From an uncultured Verrucomicrobia subdivision 3 bacterium (lineage in GTDB: Bacteria > Verrucomicrobiota > Verrucomicrobiia > Limisphaerales > UBA11358), in NCBI GenBank assembly GCA_903861445.1, contig CAIOUK010000198.1, forward strand, positions 1 to 18,780: a stretch of 18,780 bases of DNA. The letters run 5' to 3'. How positions within the stretch are numbered: position 1 is the first letter of the stretch; every line of letters begins with the position of its first letter. This document shows, piece after piece, positions 5,525 to 12,543 of the stretch. The translations under genes and the position numbers were made by a program. The notes beneath the pieces were generated by a model. The model had not been told where the DNA came from and made no database searches. It was given only the letters and a program-made list of their open reading frames with translations.

Positions 5525-6673
5525 TCATAATAATTCAAGCACGCGGTGCAACTCGGCGTCGGTGTTGTAAAAGTGTGGTGAGAGACGGAGATAATTTTGC
5601 CCTTTGCGGTCGGTGCGCAGCGACGCGATGATGCCGGCGTCGGCCAGTTTTTGATTCAGCTCCGCCAGATTTTTTCCCGGTGCAAAAAAGGCTGTGATGC
5701 CGCTGACATTTTCCGGTTTCGGCTCGGCATTCAGAACGGTGTAGCCTTTGGCCTGCAACGCGGGCACGAGCCACGCGCGTTTGCGGAGGAGTTCGGCGGC
5801 GATGTTGTCCACGCCGATTTCCAGCGTCAAATCCATCGCCGCGAGCAGGCCGACGAGGCCGACGAGATTGTGCGTGCCGGCCTCGAACTTCGCCGCGCCG
5901 CTGCGGAACTCGATTTTTTCCTGCGCGACAAAATTGGGATTGCGCACGTTATGCCAGCCGTAAATGGGCGGATTCAATTTCTCCTGCAAATCTTTTTTGA
6001 CGTAGAGCAAACCCGCGCCGCACGGACCGAGCAGCCATTTGTGCGCATCGGCGGCGAGAAAATCCACGTTCTCCACCGTCGTCGGAAATGCGCCGAGCGT
6101 CTGGATGGCGTCGAGGCAAAATAAAATGCCGCGCTCGCGCAGGAATTTGCCGACGGCGACGTGGTCGAGCCGGTAACCGCTGATGAAATGGTTGGAGGCC
6201 AGCGCGACGAGGCGCGTGTTTTCATCCACCTGTCCCATCACGTCAATGGCACGGATGACGCCGAGGCCGCGCGTGTTGAGCAGGCGGACTTTCACGCCCT
6301 TTTCCGCGAGCGCCATCCACGGATAGACATTGGACGGATAATCGTCGTGATAAATCAGGATGTTGTCGCCCTTGCGAAAATTCAGACCGGCGGCGACGAA
6401 GCTCAATGCCAGCGAGGTCGGGCCGACGAGCGAAACTTCGTCGGGCGAGCAGTTCAATAATTTCGCACCCGCTTGCCGCGTTTCAGCAATACGGTGCATG
6501 ACGAAAGCTTCCTGATCGCCGAGCGTGCCGCCGTGGGCGCAATCGCTCATCGCCTGCGCGACGCGACGCGGCAAGGCGCAGACGCCAGCGTGGCCGAGGA
6601 AGATTTTATTTTTCGCGACCGGAAATTCGTGCTGGCGGAGTTCCTCGTTGGTCAAAATGTCGTTCAGAGTCAT
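5525..6673 (-). CDS. Class V aminotransferase-fold PLP enzyme (cysteine desulfurase-like, lacks SufS cysteine)
   Basis: This 382-aa protein has the fold-type I class V layout. Residue numbers here start at the ATG at 6673, two codons inside the TTG that would extend the frame; that ATG follows the GspF-like stop by 8 bp. FCLDAIQTLGAFP holds D188, which contacts the PLP ring nitrogen, and AADAHKWLLGPCGAGLLYV holds H211 and the Schiff-base lysine K212. The C-terminus has SLRTDRKGQNYLRLSPHFYNT, with R353 as the likely carboxylate binder. SufS-type desulfurases have a catalytic cysteine in an 'RxGHHCA' loop at this place; here the loop is short and has no cysteine. A true cysteine desulfurase is therefore unlikely, and an aminotransferase, lyase or epimerase-like activity is more plausible. 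Substrate unknown. Confidence 0.88.
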   Translation of the reverse strand: MTLNDILTNEELRQHEFPVAKNKIFLGHAGVCALPRRVAQAMSDCAHGGTLGDQEAFVMHRIAETRQAGAKLLNCSPDEVSLVGPTSLALSFVAAGLNFRKGDNILIYHDDYPSNVYPWMALAEKGVKVRLLNTRGLGVIRAIDVMGQVDENTRLVALASNHFISGYRLDHVAVGKFLRERGILFCLDAIQTLGAFPTTVENVDFLAADAHKWLLGPCGAGLLYVKKDLQEKLNPPIYGWHNVRNPNFVAQEKIEFRSGAAKFEAGTHNLVGLVGLLAAMDLTLEIGVDNIAAELLRKRAWLVPALQAKGYTVLNAEPKPENVSGITAFFAPGKNLAELNQKLADAGIIASLRTDRKGQNYLRLSPHFYNTDAELHRVLELL

Positions 6674-6681
6674 GGACAAAA

Positions 6682-7698
6682 TTAAAATCCTTTGGTGAGA
6701 GTGTCGATCTGGTTGAAATAGCCGGAGTAGAACTCAATGATTTTGTAGCCGATAATACAAGCGACGATGGCATAGATGAGCCGCGGCGTCCATTCGGCGA
6801 AGGCTTGCAGCTTGCGCGAGCCTTCCTCGTGATAATAACGGTGCAGGCGGCGCAGCGTTTCATCCAGCTTGCCGCTGATTTCGCCGCTGTGATAAGTGTT
6901 GGCAAAGGTAGCCGGAAACAAATGACAGCGACTCACAACTTCGGCCGGCGTTGTTCCAGCCTCGACCTGCGGCACCCACGCGAGAATAGCACGGCGCAAC
7001 GCCGGCGAACCGCAGGCGTTCGCGGCGATTTCCCAAGCCTGGATGATGTTGACGCCGGCGTTGATGAGCGCTTCGAGTGCGAGCGCAAGCCGCGACAGCG
7101 CCAGAAAATGCCGCGCTTTGCCGAGGATGGGAACGTAGCCGAGAATTTTTTCCATCAACGCCCGCCAGTTTTGGCCATGCCTGCTTTGAAACGCATAAAT
7201 CATCAGACCTGCGCCGAGATATATGGGCGACAACGTCAGCAGGGCTTTGAACAACAGCCAGGTCAGGCTGGCGTTGAACTGCGAGGCCGCGAACGGTAGC
7301 ACGATCAAAAAAACGAGAGCGGCGACGTGAACCAAACCGACGGGATAAACCAGTTGCGAAATGACCTGCTTGGTGATGCGGGCGCGCTCCTGATAATACT
7401 CCGCGAGCAGCCGGAAGCATTGGTCAATGCGCCCGCTTTTTTCGCCGGCTTCGATAAGCGCGATGTCGAATTCCGGTAGCCAGCCGCTGGTGGCCAGCAA
7501 CGATTCGGTGAACGTGCTACCGGATTTTATTTTTTGGAGCTGAAGTCGGAGCGGTTCGCGGAAGGCTCCACTTGGCGGATTCCGCTGGAGTTGTTCCAGC
7601 GCTTGAATCAGGCCGATGCCCGCCGAGGTGAGTTGCGCGAGCTGGTGGTAAAATTCCGCGCGTTGCGAAAATTGGCCGGGCGTGAGGATCAGAGCCAT
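6682..7698 (-). CDS. GspF/PilC-type type II secretion or pilus inner-membrane platform protein
   Basis: This 338-aa protein contains the two repeated cytoplasmic T2SSF domains of the family. The first has LIEAGEKSGRID (81-92) and the second has YHSGEISGKLDE (269-280). Hydrophobic segments lie at about 116-138, 148-170 and 306-327, the usual three-helix topology. By family knowledge it would anchor the assembly ATPase in a type II secretion system or type IV pilus. The N-terminus is short for the family (full members are near 400 aa) and starts directly at the first repeat. No ATPase, pilin or secretin gene is in the window, so it is either an orphan component or works with a locus elsewhere. 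The start is 16 bp downstream of trxA. Confidence 0.9.
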   Translation of the reverse strand: MALILTPGQFSQRAEFYHQLAQLTSAGIGLIQALEQLQRNPPSGAFREPLRLQLQKIKSGSTFTESLLATSGWLPEFDIALIEAGEKSGRIDQCFRLLAEYYQERARITKQVISQLVYPVGLVHVAALVFLIVLPFAASQFNASLTWLLFKALLTLSPIYLGAGLMIYAFQSRHGQNWRALMEKILGYVPILGKARHFLALSRLALALEALINAGVNIIQAWEIAANACGSPALRRAILAWVPQVEAGTTPAEVVSRCHLFPATFANTYHSGEISGKLDETLRRLHRYYHEEGSRKLQAFAEWTPRLIYAIVACIIGYKIIEFYSGYFNQIDTLTKGF

Positions 7699-7714
7699 GA
7701 ACGTCCGACGGACG

Positions 7715-8047
7715 TCAAGCCGTCACGCGGTCGAGGCTGGCCTTTAAATCGCGCTTGCTCTTGGCGCCGACCATTTGCTCGGCAACCTGACCGTTCTTGA
7801 TGACGAGCAGCGTCGGAATTGCGCGCACGCCGAACTGCGCGGCAAGCCCTTGATGTTCGTCAATGTTGACTTTGCCGATTTTGACTTTGCCCGCAAATTC
7901 CGTGGCGAGTTCGTCCAGCACCGGCGCAATCATTTTGCACGGGCCGCACCATTCCGCCCAGAAATCCACAAGCACGGGCGTGCTGGATTTGAGGGCTTCG
8001 GTTTCAAAATTGTCCTGCGTCAGGGTGACGATCAAGGGCGAGGCCAT
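7715..8047 (-). CDS. trxA: Thioredoxin
   Basis: This 110-aa protein is a canonical cytoplasmic thioredoxin that reduces protein disulfides. It has VLVDFWAEWCGPCKM with the redox pair C34/C37, the buried Asp region PVLVDFW, KVNIDEHQGLAAQFGVRAIPTLLV with the cis-proline after Ile, and GAKSKRDL at the end. There is no signal peptide. It follows the Pro/Ala-rich tail-anchored gene by 6 bp and precedes the GspF-like gene by 16 bp, so the three are probably one transcript from the promoter at 8530-8557. Confidence 0.96.
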   Translation of the reverse strand: MASPLIVTLTQDNFETEALKSSTPVLVDFWAEWCGPCKMIAPVLDELATEFAGKVKIGKVNIDEHQGLAAQFGVRAIPTLLVIKNGQVAEQMVGAKSKRDLKASLDRVTA

Positions 8048-8053
8048 AATTAT

Positions 8054-8515
8054 TTAACTGGTGAAAACAAGTGCTTTATTCAAAGTTATAAAAACCCACG
8101 TCACACCGCCCACGGCAACAAGGCTGGTGACGGTGGCGGCAAAAATTAGAACCTTGTCCACCGTCTTCATGGTCGGAACGATGGGTGCGGTAGCCCGTTG
8201 AGCTGTCGGCGCAGGTTTTTGTGCAACGGTCGGCATCGTCCCCTTGGCTGAAGCAGGAGCGGCAGCGGATGCAGCCGTAGTTTTTAAAACTGGTGCTGGG
8301 GTAGCAGCCGTCACGCCCGCCATCGGAGCCGGACTGGACGCACCGGTGGGACCACCGGGTGGCAGCGTCGGCAATTTAATGGTCGGCGCCGCGGTGGGTC
8401 TGGGCGGCAGATTGATGCGGACGGTTTCTTTTTTAGGTTGAACCTTGCCGGTTTCTTTTTTCAGCGGCGGCACGGCACCGATAGGACCAGGAGTGGGCGT
8501 AGGTATTTCGGCCAT
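8054..8515 (-). CDS. Pro/Ala-rich tail-anchored membrane protein of unknown function
   Basis: This 153-aa protein has a low-complexity N-terminal region rich in Pro, Ala and Thr, with a basic conserved-looking stretch KKETVRINLPPRPTAAPTIK (about 29-48) followed by LPTLPPGGP. One hydrophobic helix (about 122-144) lies close to the C-terminus with only a few residues after it. There is no signal peptide, so most of the chain should face the cytoplasm, as in a tail-anchored protein. I think this 'ETVRINLPP...IKLPTLPPGGP' signature recurs in Verrucomicrobia upstream of other genes, but that is recollection. It has its own well-formed promoter and is the first gene of a probable transcript with trxA. 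No function can be assigned. Confidence 0.78.
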   Translation of the reverse strand: MAEIPTPTPGPIGAVPPLKKETGKVQPKKETVRINLPPRPTAAPTIKLPTLPPGGPTGASSPAPMAGVTAATPAPVLKTTAASAAAPASAKGTMPTVAQKPAPTAQRATAPIVPTMKTVDKVLIFAATVTSLVAVGGVTWVFITLNKALVFTS

Positions 8516-8529
8516 AATGTTTGACGCTT

Positions 8530-8557
8530 AAGATAAACCGACCAGGAGTGCTGTCAA
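8530..8557 (-). promoter_or_regulatory. Sigma-70-like promoter upstream of the tail-anchored protein and trxA
   Basis: Read on the minus strand, a consensus -35 box TTGACA (8552-8557) is followed after 16 bp by TATCTT (8530-8535). Initiation would fall about 8 bases upstream of the ATG at 8515. It lies in the 95-bp gap after accC, so the genes from here to panB can be transcribed apart from accBC. I saw no terminator for accC in the same gap. Confidence 0.6.
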
Positions 8558-8610
8558 ATTTAATTCCAACTGAAATCTCACCGAAACAAACTGATGCACA
8601 ACAAAACCAC

Positions 8611-9993
8611 TCAAGTTTTTTCTTCGATCAATTCCCGCCGCGCACTGCCCATGAGCTGTTCAACGAAGTTCGTTGAATAAACGCCCCGTCGGAAATTCGG
8701 ATCCTGCATGATGGCCTGCTGAAACGACATCGTGGTCTTGACGCCGGTGATCATAAATTCGTTCAACGCGCGGTTCATGCGATCAATCGCATCGCGGCGA
8801 TCCTTGCCCCGGACGATGAGCTTGCCAATCATGGAGTCGTAGGTCGGCGGAATCGTGTAGCCCGCGTAGGCGTGCGTGTCCACGCGCACTTCGCGGCCGC
8901 CCGGCTGATAATACATTTCGATGCGACCGGGACTGGGGCGGAAATCGTTGAACGGATCTTCCGCGTTGATGCGGCACTCGATGGCGTGGCCTTTCATCAC
9001 TATGTCGCTCTGCGAATACTTCAGCGGCTCGCCCATCGCGATTTCAATCTGCGCGCGCACAAGGTCAATGCCCGTAACTTCTTCCGTGACCGGATGTTCG
9101 ACCTGAATGCGCTTGTTCACTTCGAGAAAATAATAATTACCATGATCGTCCACGATGAATTCCACCGTGCCGGCGTTGGTATAACGCGCCGCCTCGGCGA
9201 TGCGGATGGCGGCCTTGCCGATTTTATCACGCAGCTTCTTGAATTTATATTCCAACAGCGGCGACGGCGATTCCTCGATTAATTTCTGGTTGCGGCGCTG
9301 CACCGAGCAGTCACGCTCGCCAAGATGGATGATTTTGCCTTTGGTGTCGCCGAGGATCTGAATTTCAATATGGTGCGGGTTCTCGATGAATTTCTCGATA
9401 TAGACGCCAGAATTGCCAAAACATTTTTCCGCCTCCGAACGCGCCGTGTGATAGCCCTTGACTAACGAAATGTCATTGTGCGCGATGCGCATCCCACGCC
9501 CGCCGCCACCGGCCACGGCCTTGATCATCACCGGATAACCGATTTTTTTGGCGACCACGAGCGCATCCTTCTCATTGTCCACCGTGCCTTCGGAACCGGG
9601 CGGCGTTTCCACTCCAGCTTTTTTGGCGAGCGCGCGACTGACCGCTTTATCTTCTAACGCACTCATTGCGCGCGGACTCGGCCCGATGAAACGGATGTTG
9701 CAACTTTCGCAGACTTCCGCGAAATGGGCGTTTTCAGAAAGAAAACCGTAGCCTGGATGAATCGCATCCACATCGGCGATTTCCGCCGCGCTGATAATAC
9801 GATCAATCCGCAAATAACTTTCCGAAGACGCCGCCTTGCCGATGCAAATGGCCTCGTCAGCCATCTGGACGTGCATCGAGTTCGCATCCACCTCCGAATA
9901 CACCGCGACCGTGCGGATGTTCATTTCCTTGCACGCGCGAATGATGCGGACGGCGATTTCACCGCGATTGGCGACCAATACTTTTTCGAACAT
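8611..9993 (-). CDS. accC: Acetyl-CoA carboxylase, biotin carboxylase subunit
   Basis: AccC uses ATP and bicarbonate to carboxylate the biotin on AccB, the first half of malonyl-CoA synthesis. The 460-aa protein has the standard three parts: the N-terminal fold (MFEKVLVANRGEIAVRI), the ATP-grasp domain with K116, K158 and the glycine loop AGGGGRGMR (161-169), and the C-terminal domain with the family block IQVEHPVTEEVTGIDLVRAQ. Likely active-site residues are K237, E278, E291, N293 and R295. The block reads VNKRIQVEH where most homologues have MNTRIQVEH, an unusual Thr-to-Lys change at 294. It lies 21 bp after accB in the same orientation, the common bacterial arrangement. Confidence 0.97.
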   Translation of the reverse strand: MFEKVLVANRGEIAVRIIRACKEMNIRTVAVYSEVDANSMHVQMADEAICIGKAASSESYLRIDRIISAAEIADVDAIHPGYGFLSENAHFAEVCESCNIRFIGPSPRAMSALEDKAVSRALAKKAGVETPPGSEGTVDNEKDALVVAKKIGYPVMIKAVAGGGGRGMRIAHNDISLVKGYHTARSEAEKCFGNSGVYIEKFIENPHHIEIQILGDTKGKIIHLGERDCSVQRRNQKLIEESPSPLLEYKFKKLRDKIGKAAIRIAEAARYTNAGTVEFIVDDHGNYYFLEVNKRIQVEHPVTEEVTGIDLVRAQIEIAMGEPLKYSQSDIVMKGHAIECRINAEDPFNDFRPSPGRIEMYYQPGGREVRVDTHAYAGYTIPPTYDSMIGKLIVRGKDRRDAIDRMNRALNEFMITGVKTTMSFQQAIMQDPNFRRGVYSTNFVEQLMGSARRELIEEKT

Positions 9994-10014
9994 GATGAGT
10001 GCGGTTGAAAACCC

Positions 10015-10491
10015 TTAGGACGGACGAACCTTGAACATCGGCTGACCAAACTCAACCGGTTTGCCGTTTTCGACCAAAATTTGGGTAATTACACCCTTAA
10101 CCTCGGCTTTGATCTCGTTCATAACCTTCATCGCCTCAATGATGCTAACGACCGTATCTGCATTTACTTCAGTCCCTACCTCAACATAAGAGGCGGATTC
10201 CGGCGAAGGTGAACGATAAAAAGTTCCAATCATCGGCGATTTAATATCAATTTCACCTGAATTCACCGTCGGCGATGGTGCCATAGCTGCAACAGGTGCT
10301 ATCGGCAAAGCCAGCGGAGCCGCAACGGGCGCAGGAACCATCTGGAGCAAATCATCTCCTTGGGCAGCGGAGGCTACGCCACTCAAGCCTCGTTTCAATC
10401 GAAGTTTTGAGTCTTTTTCCTCCAGTTCAAACTCCGTGATAGAGTTCTTCTTCATCAAATCAATGATGGCCTTAATATCTTTGAGTTCCAC
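10015..10491 (-). CDS. accB: Acetyl-CoA carboxylase, biotin carboxyl carrier protein
   Basis: AccB carries biotin between the carboxylase (AccC) and the carboxyltransferase. The 158-aa protein has an N-terminal helical region (MELKDIKAIIDLMKKNSI), a flexible Pro/Ala linker (about 50-78) and a biotinyl domain. The biotin attachment motif is EAMKVMN with K122, preceded by the characteristic thumb region SPMIGTFYRSPSPES. The C-terminus GKPVEFGQPMFKV is typical. It is the first gene of the accBC pair and sits about 95 bp downstream of a well-formed promoter in an AT-rich gap. Confidence 0.97.
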   Translation of the reverse strand: MELKDIKAIIDLMKKNSITEFELEEKDSKLRLKRGLSGVASAAQGDDLLQMVPAPVAAPLALPIAPVAAMAPSPTVNSGEIDIKSPMIGTFYRSPSPESASYVEVGTEVNADTVVSIIEAMKVMNEIKAEVKGVITQILVENGKPVEFGQPMFKVRPS

Positions 10492-10586
10492 AATTCGTTT
10501 TCGTTAAAGTTTTTAGAAATTGACTAAAATTTAAAATTTGAACCATGTATCGATGCCTGCCCGAAAATCCAATATCTATTTCAGTG

Positions 10587-10615
10587 ATTTTATTTTTAAC
10601 CCACCCCAAGGTCAA
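10587..10615 (-). promoter_or_regulatory. Sigma-70-like promoter of accBC
   Basis: Read on the minus strand, TTGACC (10610-10615), a 17-bp spacer and TAAAAT (10587-10592) form a good promoter. Upstream of the -35 box lies an A/T-rich stretch (about 10618-10660) that could act as an UP element. Transcription would begin near 10580, giving a leader of about 90 bases before the accB ATG at 10491. The gap 10492-10661 is clearly AT-richer than the flanking genes. No riboswitch fold was recognised in the leader. Confidence 0.6.
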
Positions 10616-10661
10616 GCCAAATTTTGAAAAGTTATCCACCAATAAATTAATTTAAAAATCC

Positions 10662-11102
10662 TCATTTTACAGCTGCGTTAACGTAAACTGACGCCTCAAT
10701 TCCTAAAATATAGGATTTCACCCCAAATCCACAGATTTGGCCACGACAAACCGAGGCAATGAGCGACTTGTGCCGAAACTCTTCACGCGCGTGAATGTTG
10801 GAAAGATGGATCTCAATTGTTGGCACACCAACCGCCGAAATTGCATCCCGTAACGCCACGCTGGTATGGGTATAGGCGGCAGCATTGATGACGATGACCT
10901 GAAATTTGCCCTTGGCTTCCTGAATCCAGTCCACCAACTCACCTTCTTGGTTTGATTGCCGAAAATCTACTTCCACCTTTAATTCTTTTGCCCGGGTGCG
11001 GACTTGAGCTTCAATGTCGGCCAGAGTCAGCCGACCGTAAACCTCCGGCTCGCGCGCGCCTAGCAGATTCAAGTTCGGGCCGTTGAGAAACAGAATTTTC
11101 AT
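10662..11102 (-). CDS. aroQ: 3-dehydroquinate dehydratase, type II
   Basis: AroQ converts 3-dehydroquinate to 3-dehydroshikimate in the shikimate pathway, as a cytoplasmic dodecamer in this family. The 146-aa protein is full length and begins MKILFLNGPNLNLLGAREPE, with catalytic Y22 (VYG) and R17. FRQSNQEGELVDWI, INAAAYTHTS (N73) and EIHLSNIHAREEFR (H99 catalytic, R110) follow. The open frame continues 14 codons further upstream, into the ligase gene, but ATG 11102 is chosen because it starts the conserved domain and lies 10 bp after the ligase stop. The 170-bp AT-rich gap after it holds the accBC promoter. Confidence 0.96.
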   Translation of the reverse strand: MKILFLNGPNLNLLGAREPEVYGRLTLADIEAQVRTRAKELKVEVDFRQSNQEGELVDWIQEAKGKFQVIVINAAAYTHTSVALRDAISAVGVPTIEIHLSNIHAREEFRHKSLIASVCRGQICGFGVKSYILGIEASVYVNAAVK

Positions 11103-11112
11103 GAACATAAAA

Positions 11113-12540
11113 TTAGCAGTTGGGCTTTTCCTTGTCGAATTCAATTACATCCCTCCCAATATTGCATCCCAATAACGTAAAAGATGTCCAAGCCAAAGCG
11201 GGAATATAAAGCTCAAATTCGCCGATCCCTTGAGAAAACCAACCAAGCAGTCCGGCCAGCAAGGCAAACTTTACAGTATCTTTACGCCCCAATTTTTCAC
11301 ACGCTGCTGACATAGCCAGAAAAATCCATGCGACATAAGCTAGTCCGCCAACAAGTCCGGAGTCAGAAAACTGTTCGAGGTAGTCGTTATGAACCAGCCG
11401 CGCCATTTCGGAATCCAGTGGCTTAATTTCCGCGTAAGGCCGTTGAAACGTCCCCGGTCCGGTGCCAAACAGCGGATGGGTGGCAGTCGTTTGCATTGCC
11501 ACCCGACAGTAATCCAGTCGCGCCCCGGCACTGGTCGCGCCGTTTTGAAAATAATGATGGAAGCGAGTGGAAAATATGCCGAGACCGAAAATCAAAACAA
11601 CCGACACCGCCAGCAGTTTGAGTTTTCGCGGCCAGTCCAATCGCATTAGAAACAAACTGGCGAGGCCGATGGCGATGAGCCAGCCGAGCTTTGAGCCGCT
11701 CCAGACCAACGCTGCACCGCCGAGAATCTGGGTGAGGGCGATCACCGCGAATCGGATGGCAGGTTTCAGACTTTTCGTGGAGCCGAACGCGAGCGCGAGC
11801 GCGACTGGCCAGAGCAAAAGGATGATGCCAGCCAGCGCATTGGGATAGATGAGCGTGCCGGCCACGCGGCCTTTTTCCAGTTTATCCAGAATGACCGGAT
11901 TGGCGATGTCTGTGCCGTTGGTGGTGATAATGACTTGGTCAGTCTTCATCTGCATGACCGTTTCGGGCGGGAAATTGGTCCAGCCAGCGCGCTCCCCGGC
12001 CAGCAACACCAGCCGATCCTGCGGAAATTCAAAGAGGCGTTGTTCAATTCCCCGGATGAGGCAAAAGGCAAACGCAGCCAACAGACCAGGCAGCAGCCAA
12101 CGCCATAAATTGTCCCGGCTGAAAATCCGCGCGCCGAGAAAATAGCACGCCACGCAGCCGGAAAATTGCCAGAGCGTGGCGCGCGTCAAATCCGCGTCCA
12201 CGGTTTGGGTGGCGGAAGCAAATTGCCAGCCCAGCCACACCAGTGGCAGCAACCAAAGCCATTTGGTTGTAGCGGCGGTCTGTGACCGCCGAACATTTTG
12301 CAAATTGTTTTTGGTCGGTGCTCGCAGAGCGCCGCTACAAATCAATGCCCCAAACACCAGCGGCAGCAAAATCCAGTTGGCCCAATGCAACGGCCACGGA
12401 TCATTGAGAAATTCCGACGGTGTGACCGGCGCGGAGATTTTGTGGTCGAGGATGACGGGATTGCCGAATTTCCAAATGCACAAACCAAGAAAAAGTCCGA
12501 ACGCGAGCGTGTAAAGTTTCGTCGCGGTGAGATTTTTCAT
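11113..12540 (-). CDS. O-antigen ligase-like multispanning membrane protein (Wzy_C family)
   Basis: This 475-aa protein has about ten or more hydrophobic segments and a long hydrophilic loop (about 325-385) before the last helices. That loop carries R341, the block HPLFGTGPGTF and H384-N385-D386 followed by YLEQFSDSGLVGG, which is the signature of the O-antigen ligase / polymerase superfamily. Such proteins join or polymerise lipid-linked glycans at the periplasmic face of the inner membrane. The exact acceptor is unknown; ligase and polymerase members cannot be separated by eye. Residues about 68-92 are hydrophilic and basic and are encoded by a 74-bp palindromic element (12267-12340), so they look like a later insertion in the loop between two helices. 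The gene starts 3 bp after holB. Confidence 0.85.
   Translation of the reverse strand: MKNLTATKLYTLAFGLFLGLCIWKFGNPVILDHKISAPVTPSEFLNDPWPLHWANWILLPLVFGALICSGALRAPTKNNLQNVRRSQTAATTKWLWLLPLVWLGWQFASATQTVDADLTRATLWQFSGCVACYFLGARIFSRDNLWRWLLPGLLAAFAFCLIRGIEQRLFEFPQDRLVLLAGERAGWTNFPPETVMQMKTDQVIITTNGTDIANPVILDKLEKGRVAGTLIYPNALAGIILLLWPVALALAFGSTKSLKPAIRFAVIALTQILGGAALVWSGSKLGWLIAIGLASLFLMRLDWPRKLKLLAVSVVLIFGLGIFSTRFHHYFQNGATSAGARLDYCRVAMQTTATHPLFGTGPGTFQRPYAEIKPLDSEMARLVHNDYLEQFSDSGLVGGLAYVAWIFLAMSAACEKLGRKDTVKFALLAGLLGWFSQGIGEFELYIPALAWTSFTLLGCNIGRDVIEFDKEKPNC
12267..12340. repeat. In-frame palindromic element with two hairpins, inside the O-antigen ligase-like gene
   Basis: The 11-bp ends TTGTAGCGGCG (12267-12277) and CGCCGCTACAA (12330-12340) are exact reverse complements. 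Inside, GGCGGTC-TGT-GACCGCC (12274-12290) forms one perfect hairpin, and GCTC-GCA-GAGC near the other end forms a second. The minus-strand reading frame passes through without a stop and encodes ICSGALRAP...QTAATT. Structure, ends and abrupt hydrophilic sequence suggest a mobile or dispersed palindromic repeat caught inside a gene. Confidence 0.75.
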
Positions 12541-12543
12541 CGG

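Noticed and set aside
10492..10661. A riboswitch or leader RNA in the accB 5' region
   Set aside because: The gap is AT-rich with a good promoter, but no conserved fold, long stem or terminator/antiterminator pair could be found by eye.
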